Of a DNA stretch of 64,000 bases, positions 1-15,574 are shown piece after piece. Origin of the DNA: Argentina anserina (taxonomy: Eukaryota > Streptophyta > Magnoliopsida > Rosales > Rosaceae); assembly GCF_933775445.1 (NCBI RefSeq), contig NC_065876.1, forward strand, positions 12,152,001 through 12,216,000. The letters are read 5' to 3'. The notes beneath the pieces were generated by a model. The model was not told the origin of the DNA, searched no databases, and saw only the letters and a program-made list of their open reading frames with translations. The position numbers and the translations under genes were made by a program. Every line of letters starts with the position of its first letter. Position 1 is the first letter of the stretch.

Positions 1-1790
1 CCATAACCATGTTTACATTTAATTGTAATTCAATTAAATAAAAGTAATGTGGTGACGAACACACTTAAATATCAAACTTGATTGTGCTAATGAAACTAGG
101 AATTATTCAAACCATTGTTCAAAAGAACAATTAAATTTCTTATGCGAACTGTTTCATTAGACAACAAAGAATACAACGATCTCAAAAATTACAAAGTCAA
201 AGCTACTTGCCTCCCCAAAGAGCAGGAGATTTTCTCGTATAGCACGATAGATTTTTCCTTGCATAGCGCAAGACATTAGCCCAAGCGCATAGCGCGCACA
301 AGGCCACATTAGCCCGAAGAGGAAACATTAGCCCAAGTGCACAACGCGCATGAGGCCACATTAGTCTGACGAGGTCACACTAGCCTGAAGAGGCAACATT
401 AGCCCAAGCGCATAGCGCGCATGAGGCCACATTAGTCCGAAGAGGCCACACTAGCTCGAAGAGGCAACATTAGCCCAAGCACACAACGTCCATGAGGCGA
501 CATTAGCCCGAAGAGTCAACATTACCCTAAGCGCACAACATGCATGAGGCCACATTAGCCCGAAGAGGCAATATTAGCCCAAGCGCACAGCGCGCACGAG
601 GCCACATTAGCCCAAAGAGGCCACACTAGCTCGAAGAGGCAACATTAGCCCAAGCACACAACGTCCATGAGGCGACATTAGCCCGAAGAGTCAACATTAC
701 CCTAAGCGCACAACATGCATGAGGCCACATTAGCCCGAAGAGGCAATATTAGCCCAAGCGCACAGCGCGCACGAGGCCACATTAGCCCAAAGAGGCCACA
801 TTAGTCTAAGCACATAGTGCGCAAGAGACTAAAGTATTAATCCAAGCACATCACGCGAAATAATCCAAAAGATCAGTCCGCCACATCGCGTACGACGAGC
901 GTTGAGACTTTCCTCGCATAGCGTGAGAGTTCATTCAGACGCATCGCCCACAACAAGCGTTAAGACTTTCCTTGCATAGCGCGACGGTTCATTTCGGCGC
1001 ATCAAACAACCGAGCGCTAAAACCTCACAACTATGAGAGAAAATTCTAGCATAAAAGTGCCCAAAATAAATCATGAGCTACCAGCTCGACATTCTCTCAC
1101 CAACTAGGGGTTTCGGGGACTCACTTGCACACGCATGCCAAACATATTAAACTCATTAAGCGTGGGTTCGTTGCACCAACTATCAAAACTTGATACGTTC
1201 TGGAAATTACGAACTCGAAGCTCACACCCAAGCGGCAACAAAGAGCTCAACGCTCACGCCCAAGAGGCAATGATAAACTTAAACTCATGCGACGAAAAGA
1301 GTCCACACTAACTCGAAGTCCTTGATAGTTAGACCTCGTTAAAGTCATACATAGGTGAGAGTCTTAGGTAACTCAACTTAATATGTTGACCTGACTTTTT
1401 CTTGCGCTTGGCTGCACATTTACGCATCATGCGCATCATATGCTTACCGTAATATGCTCACACAAACATGTGCACTCTTGAGCTTATATTTCCATATTAT
1501 ATTCGGGACCATACATATACACACGCATCAACATGTGTCAAGCATGCATAGCGTACATATATGCTAAAAGCATATGGTAACTATACATGATTATGTTACT
1601 CAAGACAATGAAAATACTTCATGCATATATGCTTGTATCTTTGTTTTGCAGGCTCGAGAGTCCCTTCTTGCTTAAGGAGTTCGGGGACTGGTAGGTGTAT
1701 GCCTCTGCCCGGACACTTATGCTTGATGACATGTTGATTGAAAGCTCCCCAAGCAAGAAGCGTCTCTTACTTAGGGACTGCGGGGGGACA
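1..1790 (+). mobile_element. 3' internal non-coding part of a Tat-like LTR retrotransposon
   Basis: The window opens inside an element whose 3' LTR starts at 1791. No coding remnant is visible here. The stretch holds a GC-richer minisatellite (about 240-830) and then AT-rich spacer. It ends in a purine-rich tract at 1774-1790 that contains a run of six G and abuts the LTR, as expected for a polypurine tract. Tandem repeats in the 3' untranslated part are typical of the Tat/Ogre lineage, so that assignment is an inference from structure. The 5' part lies outside the window. Confidence 0.6.
240..830 (+). repeat. Minisatellite of ~58-bp units (cattagcccgaagagg type)
   Basis: Degenerate units built around CATTAGCCC, GAAGAGG and AAGCGCACAACGCGC recur about ten times with a spacing near 58 bp. 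Positions 451-625 and 626-800 form a higher-order duplication of 175 bp (three units) that looks identical by eye. The array is not a CRISPR: the units abut one another, vary, and lie in plant retrotransposon sequence. Confidence 0.8.
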
Positions 1791-2276
1791 TGTTAGCACC
1801 TCTACTAGGATAAGCATAGAGCTAGTATGTCATGCCACCAATCATAAACATCACACTTTAGGCAGATCTATGAGTCACTATAAGATTCAACCATGACATC
1901 CATAGCGTACCTCTTCGTACAAGCTTTCCAACGATAGTCGGAAGTCGCCAAGACATCACCGGGAAGTCACATATCTGACCTCACCAAGATGGCTTGAACA
2001 ACAAGCCTATAAGACTTTTATCCCACATTGAAGAATATGTAAAGGAGAGGGGTTCCCTTACCTATAAAAGAAACCCCTCCTCCTACTTACAAAAGATCTC
2101 AACTCTTCTACTTGTATAATTTAAGGCTATTTGCCTATACATAGTGGATTCAAGTGGATGTAGTCTACCCCAAGAGAGAGAGACAAACCATTATACTTCT
2201 TGTGTTCAAGCTAACACAAGCATATTCCTAAACACGCACAAATAGCTAACTAAGTGGGCAATCCTCTATGTTAACA
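1791..2276 (+). mobile_element. 3' LTR (486 bp) of the Tat-like element
   Basis: The LTR begins TGTTAGCA and ends TGTTAACA, so its ends form a near-perfect short inverted repeat with TG...CA termini. It is directly preceded by the polypurine tract. A TATA-type box, TATAAAAG, lies at 2063-2070, giving plus-strand orientation. The target-site duplication cannot be tested because the 5' LTR is outside the window. Confidence 0.7.
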
Positions 2277-2342
2277 CTGGCCATGAAACCTTATGACTAT
2301 AACTGAAATAGGTGCAACAAACTTTTTTACAATAATAATTAT

Positions 2343-3326
2343 CGAAGTAGCACAAACACGATACTTTGGTCACGTATCACGTGTCTGACATGGACACGCA
2401 CTGTCGAACACGCACACGCGTAGACACGATCAAATACGGGCCGACATGCGAATTGAATTTCGGACACGCCTTGAATACGTGAATTGAATTTCGGACACAG
2501 GCGTATCCGCATAGGACTTGCCATTAAAGGGGACACGATGGTTTATCCTTGCGTCTTCTCTATCAGAATTGCTATGCAACCTAGGCCATAGCCTCGACAA
2601 GTTCAACCTTCGACCTCCGACCTCCGACTGCGACCTCACTGCCATCGTCACTGAGCCTTTTTCTCTAGTCATCACCACCGCCAGCGGTGATCTCGTTGGC
2701 AAGGTGAAGTCTCTCTCCTTTTTCTCTCTCTTTCTCTTTCTAATTTCTACCTTGCTTAAATCATATCTCGATTTCTAGATTTAGGTTTATTCAGTGTTGA
2801 AGAATGAAGAAATGAGGGCGGTGATGTTGATCTGCGATCTTGGTGGTGAGGTTGATTTGGGATCTGGATAATGAGGCCGAAAAGGGGTTTGTTGGATAAG
2901 AACTTCGATCTGTGATTTCTATTTTGGAGGAGGAGATAATTGGGTGCAACTATCTATTGGGTGCAACCGTGCAAATGTACATCACGTGAGGAATTATACC
3001 AAAGACATGAGATCCAAGTTTGACCAATTAATTACCATGAATTTTGACTTAAGTAAAAATAATTATTGAAGTTTGACCACAACTTATATGCTTCATTCTT
3101 ACATAAATAGAAAATTATATGCAATGGTTCCTTGTATATACCTACTAGTCTACTACATATTGATAAGTGTAGCACAATTCTTTTTTTAATTATTAAATAT
3201 ATATATAAATATTAAAATAAATATTTAATTAATGTGTCAATCACTTGTCCGTGTCCAAATTATTTTTTATTTGACGTGTCCACGTACCGTATTGTGTCCA
3301 ACACGGATAATCGTGTCCGTGCTTAG
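2343..3326. mobile_element. Probable non-autonomous DNA transposon with GTGTCC-rich ends
   Basis: Both ends carry degenerate inverted copies of a CACG/GTGTCC-rich sequence (about 2343-2480 and 3235-3326). The element is flanked by ATAATTAT at 2335-2342 and 3327-3334, a possible 8-bp target duplication. The interior includes an open stretch at 2518-2778 that resembles no family I recognise. The superfamily is uncertain (hAT or Mutator), and the duplicated octamer is AT-rich, so chance is not excluded. Confidence 0.45.
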
Positions 3327-3334
3327 ATAATTAT

Positions 3335-3995
3335 GCATTAAACTAATTAAAGTTATGGTCATGATGTTATGATCGAGGATCACTAGCTAGTTTGTATATT
3401 TGCTGCTGCATAACTTTTAGTGTCAGTCGGTTTTCATTTACATCTGAACCGATCGCGACCACATTCTTATGAATATTCTTAATTATCCCAGATCAAGTTT
3501 AAACCATTTTGAAGACTGTGTATGCAGTATGCAAATATGAGCATTGACGGTGCTGTAACTATTAAATTAACGCCAGTTCATCCTCCTCAAGAATGCAAAA
3601 TGCGTACGAAAAATTAGATCAAGTAGGTGATCGACCACGATGAAAAAGACAAGTGTGAAGATACTTTCTGGTGGCCGGAAGTTACCTTAATTTAGTTGAA
3701 GACGAATGTTGCAAATAATTTCAAGGGGATAGCTAGTTTGATAGCAGTTGTTGCATCAACCATATATGATCAAAATATCAAAAGAAAAAAAAAAGAATGT
3801 TTGCATGCTAGTTGGTCTGAAAACATGGAAAGAAACACTTTGAATGGAGAACAATAATCAAGAAAACGTCACTCTATGATGACCTACACAGCATGATAAC
3901 TGGATAGTTACTTACAGAAAACATTCCTATATATCCCAGATCTAGATGAGCCGATCAATGCGGTATTTGTTGTTTTCTGAAGTGGTTCGTTCTTT
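3335..3995 (+). promoter_or_regulatory. Upstream region of the peroxidase gene, with a TATA-like box
   Basis: AT-rich sequence without coding signal precedes the peroxidase start. TATATAT at 3929-3935, about 65 bp before the ATG, is the best TATA candidate. No other regulatory motif stands out. Confidence 0.4.
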
Positions 3996-6717
<2,722 letters not shown>

Positions 6718-8235
6718 CCAGGTTGTTCATGTAGCTTACGATCGCGTTATCTATATATGTCAGTCGATATGTAATAATTGCAAAACACTTGAAGAAGAAA
6801 TTTTATGAAGTTGGCCGGGATCCTATTGTGATAACCTATATTTTTGTGGCAATATTTTACCAATTTTTGTAGCAATGTATTACTATGGTGTTGCCCTTTA
6901 TTAAGAACATTATTTAGGGGCAGTACTAGAGTGACACATTGTGCACTAAACGTATATGATTATAATCTAATCATTTGAAATTAACCAATGTGTTAAATAT
7001 TCTAATTGGATAAGATAGAGATGGGGGCTATTCAGATTGGGATGAAGCTGCGATTGCTCCTCCTCCTCTTGCTCTGCCATTGCTTGGCGTTAGAACAGTC
7101 TAGAGGCCTCCCTCCCGACGTAGTCATCAGTTCTATAGTTTTATTTGTAGAGGTGAGTTTCACTAAAAGAGAACCAAAAGAGAGTAGGCAGTGAGTTTTT
7201 CCGATCGGGTTTCCGAGCCCATGTAGGGCTCTCTCGCGGGTTTTCTCGATGTTCTCCAGCAAAACCATATATCGATTCAGGATTCACCTTAAGTTTCAAG
7301 GTGAAACTTGGGGTGGGTCTTGACACCTATGTTGTATGTATGTGTTATGTTTTCAATTCAAAGTTTAAGGAGCTCTTGTTTTGAGCAAGTTCTTAATCTG
7401 CAATCAGCAAAACACCAATCCTCCAGTTTCTCTTTACGGTCAATCCTCCAATGAATCTACAATAAAACTGGAATTTGTTTACTCTAATTCGAAAGGGGGC
7501 ACATTTGCATGAAGAATCCTTTCCTAATAAGAAACCTCTCTTTTTAGTCTTTATGGTTCCTTTCCTAAAGGGGGCCGGGCGGGTTAATGACTAAGAACAA
7601 GGTGACCTCCAATTTTTTTATTTTTTTAAGAATAATGAATGCTTAATGAAGTTATAAAATCATTACCAATATTGTTAGGTCAGTCATGAACAAGCTCAAT
7701 TACAAGAATAAGCTTATTATTTGACTACAACTATGAAGGAAAAACTAAAATAAAACAATTAAACTTTCGCTGGACTCAACGAAAACTAAAGCATAAAAAA
7801 CGAAAAGCAATAACTTATAAATAGATGAAAAAGACTTGAACCGAATGTATCAGACCTTAGACCCAGCCGTGTACATTTCAACCAAACACAACAAGTGAAA
7901 CCCTAATCCAAGAAAGTGTAGGGATCGTCCCCAAAACAAGGGGACTATACGCTGCCGGTTTTTGAGTTCTCCCTAATCTTCGAGCCCATCTCTGAAACTC
8001 CACCAATCTCTGGCGTTTCTGATGGCTCACCATCAGTCATCGTCTCCTTCCCAGCCGCCCCAGCTTCCTCTGCCTCTATGGCAAGAGTGACCTCTAATCT
8101 ATTGGTCAATAGTGAAAATAAATTAAATAATATAAAATCATACGATTTAACCTCAATAAATGAATATTCGATAAATTAAAAACCTCGATGAAATAATAAT
8201 TTTCTCCGGTCCGGACTTAGGACCAGTGTATTTAC
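6718..8235. other. Intergenic region, no gene supported
   Basis: AT-rich spacer follows the peroxidase. Open frames at 7006-7326 overlap on both strands and show no family resemblance. A minus-strand open stretch at about 7950-8090, rich in Glu and Ala codons, is too short to support a gene. Nothing else is recognisable. Confidence 0.5.
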
Positions 8236-8880
8236 TAAGAGTGTGCATTTCTTACCGGAAATGCGGTACCACATCGTGTCGCACCGGTTTAAACTGGATA
8301 ACGGACCACACTGCTTTATGTGGACTGTATTAGGATTGTGAAATTACCAAATCGCTTATAAATAGACTGGATCAAGAATAGACATTTTCCAAACCGGATA
8401 AATGCCAAACCGCTTATAAATTAAATAGTTATTATTATTTATTTATAATAACATGGTAATATAGTAATACACTGATACCCTAGCAGTAACAAAACCTTTA
8501 AGCCGCAAGATTGCCAAGATCCATTCTAATTTGCTCACTCTTTCTACCACTTCGTCTTTTTTCTCTCTTCATTTTTTATATTCTAGTATATTTCAAGACT
8601 TATAGACATTATTATGTAATATTATTCAAAGATTTGTGCCTTCAAAACTTAGTTAGTACTTAGTAGTTTAGTTTATAATAATATTTGGAGACTTGATGAC
8701 TTTATTTATTTCAATTTGATAGGTAGAAAAAGTGGTTTATCCGAAACCAGATCGGAAATGTGATTTATCCAAACAAATAGTTTGACTAAACCGGATAATG
8801 AATATGGTTTGTAAAATTGCTAAAAAGTGGATTTGATATGATTTTACCTCCAACCTACACCGCACATGTGCACACCCCTA
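8236..8880. mobile_element. Non-autonomous hAT-type element (645 bp)
   Basis: The terminal inverted repeats are TAAGAGTGTGCA and the complement of TAGGGGTGTGCA. The flanking 8-bp duplication is GTATTTAC (8228-8235) and GTATTTAT (8881-8888), with one mismatch. Internal sequence has repeated AACCGGATAA-type motifs in both orientations and no coding capacity. TAGGGGTG ends with 8-bp target duplications are typical of plant hAT elements. Confidence 0.75.
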
Positions 8881-9048
8881 GTATTTATTAGGAACCTTGC
8901 TAAATGCATAAGATAATAATTTTTTAGATTCTCTTTAGGCCCCAACGAATATATAAAGTAATAATTACTTAATTAATACATAAACATATCACTAAATATG
9001 GTTAATAATTAAACAAATGCATAAAGGAAATAGCAACACCAGACATAA

Positions 9049-9372
9049 GAGACATTTAATAAGTACTCACATGAGCTCCAACGAGTAACAAGTTACCTAC
9101 TGAAGTCTATATCTATAAGGACGTAGCTACACACGGGCTACCTCAAATTACTAAACAATTTGTATTTCTAGCTAAATTTTAGTATAAAAATTTAAATTTA
9201 AAATATAATATACTCTAAATTTCTATATATAATTCATAAAATAATAATATATTTATTTCTAGCTCAATTCATTATGAAATTCTGGCTCCGCCCTGTATAT
9301 CTTGTAACTACTAGAACTTAGGAGTCAATTTAGAGATGGAAAGCATGTTTGATGATGGAATACAGCGACAGA
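9049..9372 (+). pseudogene. Broken copy of SRG1-like exon 3
   Basis: Two blocks, about 9049-9114 and 9303-9372, match the exon 3 start of the downstream dioxygenase gene (compare GAGCTCCAAC...GTAACAA and AATTTAGAGATGGAAAG with 11016-11100). They are separated by a 180-bp MITE. No other exons of this copy are recognisable. It is best explained as a relic of a tandem duplication of the SRG1-like gene. The stretch 9373-10133 between it and the intact gene shows no further coding similarity. Confidence 0.7.
9115..9294. mobile_element. Short hAT-like MITE (180 bp) in the SRG1-like pseudo-exon
   Basis: AT-rich insert with GGCGGAGCCA-type ends (the complement is visible at 9282-9294). It is flanked by CTATATCT (9107-9114) and GTATATCT (9295-9302), an 8-bp duplication with one mismatch. 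Removing it restores a continuous alignment to the intact exon 3. Confidence 0.6.
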
Positions 9373-10133
9373 TGATCCAAGTCAAGACTCGTGTGATCAT
9401 GGGCAGGAGCCTGGAGCAGATGATCCATTTCCAGACACATTAGTACTGCACCTCAAATCTTCTGTGACTTCAAAATCCCAATATATCATCAGGGGAATAC
9501 AGAGATTGTAGTGAAGAAGATAAAGCAGAAAATTGAAAGATTAGAACCGTGAATTGTTGGCGTAGATAAAAGCAGTGACCGGACCAAGACATTTCTCTCT
9601 AGACTCCCAAAACTGTCTGATGGAAATGGTGTGGCAACCAAAGGACATGCCAGGTGGCGACACAGAGAAAGTACAGGGATGAGGGACTAAACGCAAAGAA
9701 CCGGAGCACGGATGAGGACAAATCCGAAGGGCATACCTTTTATTAAGGGGGTGATATTGAATTCCCACAGGACTTCAGAAAAGAGAATTAGTCCTCCACA
9801 ATCCTTGTGGCATGAAAGGAGAAGCGTGCCATTTCATACTAAGCTACATGCACTTAGGATCAGTGATCTAGGCCTGAATTACAACCCAAAGATGAATTAA
9901 CAATTGCTTAAACTACAACTGCTAATCTGCTATATAATTCCTGTCAGAATGAGACCTCATAACATAATGCTTTTTAATTTTAATTTCTTGTTTTTGTTTG
10001 GGAGCATAAATAACCATCTGTGGTTCCTGTTTCATGAAATAAACTAGGCAATACATTGCAGGCCATCGACAAAGACAAGATTTTCCGAGTAAATAAGAAT
10101 ATGCCATACCTGCCGGCTGAATTGGTTCATATC

Positions 10134-10140
10134 TATAAAA
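10134..10140 (+). promoter_or_regulatory. TATA box of the SRG1-like gene
   Basis: TATAAAA lies about 75-85 bp upstream of the candidate start codons, a normal plant distance with a short 5' leader. Confidence 0.5.
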
Positions 10141-10210
10141 CCATCTTATAGATTTGTAGCAATCATTCAGAATTCGTTGAAGGCAATACCAAAAATTATA
10201 TCAGCTCATA

Positions 10211-11660
10211 TTGCAAAGAATGGAGAATAAGGCACTGATTAAAAAAGACCTGGGTGGTTCTCTCCCAGTTGAGAATGTTCAAGCTCTGGCTTCCAACAAC
10301 TTGAAGGACATCCCACCTCGATATCTCAGGCCTGAAGCTGAGCTTGAACAAGTTTCCATTGAGGAATCGCTTCAGATTCCGGTGGTTGATATGGACAAGC
10401 TGGTAGGGGATCCATTGTTCCATGATGATGAAATGGCAAAACTTCATTTGGCTTGTAAGGAATGGGGATTCTTTCAGGTACCGAAGTTGTTTCCTTCAAC
10501 CTGAAATTAAACATCGTTGTAGACTAGAAACATATATGACTTTCGGTGTGCTAGTTGACATTTATTGCATGCATATCTCAAACTATATAAGTATATATAT
10601 TTATAGTGATGTTGATGCAGTTGATCAATCATGGGGTATCAGAAGAACTGATTAAGAAAATGAAGACTGACACAGAGGAGTTCTTTGGGCTGCCATTAGA
10701 AGTAAAGAAGGCATATGCAACACAGCCGAATCACATTGAAGGATATGGCCAAGCCTTTGTTGTTTCAGAAGAGCAAAAACTTGACTGGGGAGATATGCTG
10801 TTCCTTCTCACTCAACCAGTGCGCCAAAGGACACTCATGTTCTGGCCTACCCTCCCCACTTCTTTCAGGCAAGTTACGCTATAATCAGCAACTCTATACC
10901 AAACAAAGCATCCAAACTGTGTGATTTGCTAAGATACCATCAAGTTTCAAACAACAGATATGAGCATCTAACTCGTACCTTTTATTTTGGCAGTGAGACA
11001 TTGAATAGATATTCACAGGAGCTCCAACAAGTAACAATCTACCTTCTGAAGTTCATATCGAGCAATCTAGGAGTGAATTTAGAGATGGAAAGAATGTTTG
11101 ATGATGGTGTACAAGGAGCAAGAATGAACTACTACCCACCATGTCCGCAGGCAAACAAAGTTATTGGTCTCACTCCACACTCGGATGCTGTGGGCTTAAC
11201 TCTACTACTCCAAGTAAATGAAGTTCAAGGATTGCAAATCAGGATAAAAGGAAAATGGATACCTATAAAACCTGTAGTTGGTGCATTCATTGTCAACGTT
11301 GGCGACATCATTGAGGTAATACAATAGATAGTGAATATTCTACTATAGCATTGAAACTGACTATACTGATATGCAACAAAAGCCTTCTAATTACTGTTAT
11401 CACAGATAGTGAGCAATGGAATATATAAGAGCATAGAGCACAGAGCAGTGGTGAACCCAGAGAAGGAACGCCTTTCAATTGCCGCATTCCACAGCCCAAA
11501 TATTGGCAGCATGATCGGTCCTCTACCGGATTTGATCAAGGAGAATGTATCCAACTACAAGACGATAAGTTATGAGGAGTATATTAAACTTATAGTGACC
11601 AGTAAACTTGATGGTAAAAGTCTGCTGGACCAAATGAGATTGAACCAAGAACTTCATTGA
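10211..11660 (+). CDS. SRG1-like 2-oxoglutarate/Fe(II)-dependent dioxygenase
   Basis: Four exons: 10211 (or 10220)-10477, 10621-10868, 10994-11315 and 11406-11660. They encode 360 residues from the second ATG (10220), which fits the family's usual MEN-type start better; the first ATG adds three residues. This soluble enzyme class uses 2-oxoglutarate, O2 and Fe(II) to oxidise small molecules. The DIOX_N domain covers about residues 45-160. The core contains NYYPPCP, the iron ligands H231/D233 (TPHSD) and H288 (SIEHRAVV), and the 2-oxoglutarate-binding R298-x-S300 (RLS). Sequence resembles the SRG1 / codeine O-demethylase-like group (DOXC), whose substrates cannot be inferred from sequence. Introns 1 and 3 are GT-AG. 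Intron 2 appears to be GC-AG (AG|GCAAGT at 10867-10873), making residue 169 Ser. A broken exon 3 copy lies just upstream. Confidence 0.92.
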
Positions 11661-12158
11661 TTCTTACCATTACAGTTATACCAGATCCTTTATGTAATTT
11701 ACTTCACTTCCAGTATTTAGTCGAACACAAATGTGAATGCCAGTCATTTCATTCTTCGCATCATTTCTTACCAATACCATGCATAAGTAACAATACCATG
11801 CATATGTGATTGTTCTACTAAAACTCAAGTTTAAGATATGATGTTAAATTCCTGGGTGTAAGAATGGTTGTCCAAAAACCTCTAACACTAGGTAAGGTCA
11901 CTCAGTCTAAGCATCTAAATCACTACAAAATTTTACTCCCAATAGAGACATCAATTAATTAACTTCAAAAGCAATCACTGCTCACTACAGAAAATTTCAA
12001 CTTTTTAAATAAATTGTTCTGCAAGCTGTTCTCATGGACTAATATAATTATAATGAGATGAGCTAAAGTCAAGCTCAATATGAACGCTGAAGATAATTTA
12101 ACAAATATGCAAATGTTCCATTAAAACAATAACCAAACAAAACAAAATTGAAGCTAAC
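11661..12158. other. Downstream intergenic spacer
   Basis: AT-rich sequence following the dioxygenase stop. It presumably includes its 3' untranslated region. No gene or element is recognisable before the Athila-like LTR. Confidence 0.4.
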
Positions 12159-13348
12159 ATTAGTGTTGGTTGCATCACTTAAGTATGATGATGTGTTTTT
12201 GTGTGTGAAGTTACATACTCCCAAGTATAGGAGGTCAAATTTTAGTAAGGAAAAATGTTGAGTATCGTACCTAAGGGATTGAGAAAACTCAACTCTAACT
12301 AGATTTCCGCAAGAAAAATTACAAAAACATGCATTCTAACTTTTTACAAGTTCACAACTTTAGTCATTTGGAAGCTCAGAGTCATAGAGATGGTATTAAC
12401 AAGTGGTAGTGAATCGGCTTAGTTGATTTTAGAATTAAGCTAAGCAAACTAATTCTTGCACAAAAACAACAAAGAAAAGAAAATGTAAAGATATAATCAA
12501 AAGAAAATGTAGGCATTGCACATAGTCTTACTTATGCACAAATGTAACTCAAGATTAATGCATAAACATGTTTGACAAACTTCTCCCTAGTGCTTTGGTG
12601 AAGTTACCAAGAAACCAACTAATCATGCAATTTAACAAAGTCTTTTGGAGCCAAATTAAATCACACAACCTTAGCACAATTATATTACCTTATAATGTGA
12701 GTGAGCTCTGTACCACAAGCATAACACCACCTTAGAGTGATTACACTCATGACACAAGCATTAAGTTCAAGGGTAAGAAAAATCCAATCAACTTAATATT
12801 TTCTGTAAGAAACACTAAGTCATCACCTAAAGGCTACCCATGCTCACGGATTAAAGAAATTGTCAAGTTCAAGTTCTGATTCATTAATTACCTAACATGT
12901 TTCTAGGTGACAAAACTAGCAATGCATTTAGTAAGCATTTTAAGTGTAGAAGCCCATAGATTCAACATGCATCAACATCAATTAAGAGTAAAATGAATTC
13001 ATTAGCACATGAGTTTGGTTAGGGCTAGCCTAGCTTCAAATCCAACTACTCACAATCCATTAAATACAACAAACCCTTGAAAATGAAATATATCAAAAGA
13101 GAAGTAGAGTAAAAAGAGAAGAGATTACCAAGGATTTGATACAAATGATACCAAACCGTACCTCTAAAAGTTCACTACCCACAAAGATGTAATAAGAAAG
13201 AAAGTGCTTCTAAGTATGGTATTAATGGGTTCTAACAAAGGAAGAACACCATAAACACCATACTTTACTCACACAATCTAGGAACAAAGAACAAGGGATG
13301 AGGATGACTATGAGTAGAGGATGAAGAGAGTGAAGTGAGTATAGTTTT

Positions 13349-15574
13349 TAGGGGTGTTAATTGAAAACCGAAAACTGAAAAATAACCGAACCATAACCGA
13401 AAAAAACCGAAAAAAAAAACTGCACCAAACTGCAAAAAAAACCGCACCAAACCGAAAGATTTGGTGTGGTTTTGGTTTGAGATGTTTGAAAACCGAAACC
13501 GAACCGAAAAACCGAATATATATATATATTATAAAGAAATTATATTATTTATTGATATATTTAATATACATAATTAAATATGTTATCGATCGAGATCCAA
13601 ACTTTATCAAAATTCGGTGAATTTTTTACCATATCTGTATTTATATATGCTAATCACATCCGATGGTCGAAATTTAATAATTTGAATTTTAGATATTGGA
13701 ACCACAACATGTCTACTAATGCGGTATAACTTGTTTAGTGGTCTGTTTGCAAATGTATGCAGTTGTGAAGCAACTATATCTTATAAATAGAATTTTGCAA
13801 ATCTGTCCGCATGATGCGTTACGTATAGTGAAATATGGTTATGGTAAAAAAATCACATATTTTCGATAACGTTTGTGTCCCGATCGAGGCGGTCAACCCT
13901 TTTTACACTTATTATCCCCTATGGGTAGCCTTATCCCTGGAACGTAAAATTTTTGAAAATTTTACACGAGCTGCTACATCACATATATGTGAGAGTGTGT
14001 GCATGAAAAAATCCACCAAAACTAATCAAGAAGGAGGGAGTAAGAACAAATTCACTTAATTAGATGAAATTAAATTAATGTTGATCACATCGATCGAGAC
14101 CCAAATATTATCAAAATTAGATGAATTTTTTACCACATCCTTATTTAAATATGTTGATCACATCTGACGGTCAAAATTTAATATTTTGAATTTTAGACAT
14201 TAGAACCACAACATGCCTACTGATGTTGTATAACTTGTTTAGTGGGTTTTTGCAAATGTATGCATTTGTGAAGCAACTATATATTATAAATAGAATTTTG
14301 GAAATCTGTCCGCATGATGCGTTACGTATTGTGAAATATGGTTATGGTAAAAAAAATCACATATTTTCAATAACGTTTGTGTCCCGATCGAGGCGGTTAA
14401 CCATTTTTACGCTTATTATCCCCTATGGGCCTATGGGTAGCCCTATCCTTAGAAGGTAAAATTTTTGAAAATTTTACACGAGCTGCTACATCACATATAT
14501 ATGAGAGTGTGTGCGTTAAAGAATCCACCAAAACTAGTCAAGAAGGAGGGGGTAAGAACGAATTCACACTTAATTAGATGAAATTAAGTTAATGTTGACC
14601 ACATCGATCGAGACCCAAATTTTATCAAAATTAGATGAATTTTTTACCATATCCGTATTTAAATATGCTGATCACATCTGACGGTCAAAATTTAATATTT
14701 TGAATTTTAGACATTGGAACCACAACATGCCTACTAATGTGGTATAACTTGTTTAGTGGTTTTTTTACAAATATATGCATTTTTGAAGCAACTATATATT
14801 ATAAATAGAATTTTGCAAATCTGTCCGCATGATGCGTTACGTATAGTGAAATATTGTTGTGGTAAAAAAATCATATATTTTCGATAACGTTTGTGTCCCG
14901 ATCGAGGCAGTCAACCCTTTTTACGCTTATTATCCCCTATGTGTCTATGGGTAGCCCTATCCCTGGAAGGTAAAATTTTTGAAAATTTTACACGAGCTGC
15001 TACATCACATATATGTGAGAGTGTGTGCGTGAAAGAATCCACCAAAACTAGTCAAGAAGGAGGGGGTAAGAACAAATTCACTTAATTAGATGAAATTAAG
15101 TTAATGTTGACCACATCAATCGAGACCCAAATTTTATCAAAATTAGATGATTTTTTTACCATATCCATATTTAAATATGCTGATCACATCTGACGGTCAA
15201 AATTTAATATTTTGAATTTTAGACATTGGAACCACAACATGCCTACTAATGTGGTATAACTTGTTTAGTGGCTTTTTGCAATTGTATGCATTTGTGAAGC
15301 AACTATATCTTGTAAATTGAATTTTGCAAATCTGTCCGCATGTTCTTTTTATTTCGTTAAGAATCAAGTAGATAGACAAGGAAAGAAACTCCGATTTTCT
15401 TTACAAAATAACCGAAAGAAAAACCGATATAAACCAGAGAAAAACCAAACCGAACACAATTGGTTTTTGAAAAAAAAAAGTGAAAAACCAAACCAAACCA
15501 AACCGAATAAATAAAACGGTTTAGTGTTCGGTATCACCTATAAACCCCACCATTCACACCGATTAACACCCCTA
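13349..15574. mobile_element. hAT-type element carrying a ~510-bp tandem array (2226 bp)
   Basis: The ends are TAGGGGTGTTAAT and its inverted complement. A perfect 8-bp duplication, ATAGTTTT, lies at 13341-13348 and 15575-15582. Subterminal parts are full of AACCGAA/AACCAAA motifs, which are common near hAT ends as transposase-binding clusters. There is no transposase. The middle is a tandem array of a ~500-bp repeat. Confidence 0.85.
13560..15345 (+). repeat. Tandem array of ~503-515-bp repeats (array A)
   Basis: The landmark CCGCATGATGCGTTACGTA recurs at about 13808, 14311 and 14826, and in truncated form at 15337, giving spacings of 503, 515 and 511 bp. A second landmark, CGATCGAGACCCAAA, recurs near 13588, 14090, 14604 and 15117. 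The units are close to each other in sequence and non-coding. They resemble, more weakly, the array at 37.5-39.3 kb. Confidence 0.85.

Noticed and set aside
1..830. Regular repeats that might suggest a CRISPR array
   Set aside because: The units are adjacent and degenerate with no unique spacers, in plant retrotransposon DNA next to an LTR.
7006..7326. Overlapping open frames, one with a Leu-rich start like a signal peptide
   Set aside because: Both strands are open across the same bases, there is no family resemblance, and no exon structure.
7950..8090. Minus-strand open stretch rich in Glu, Ala and Thr
   Set aside because: Too short, without a start codon context, splice sites or recognisable family.
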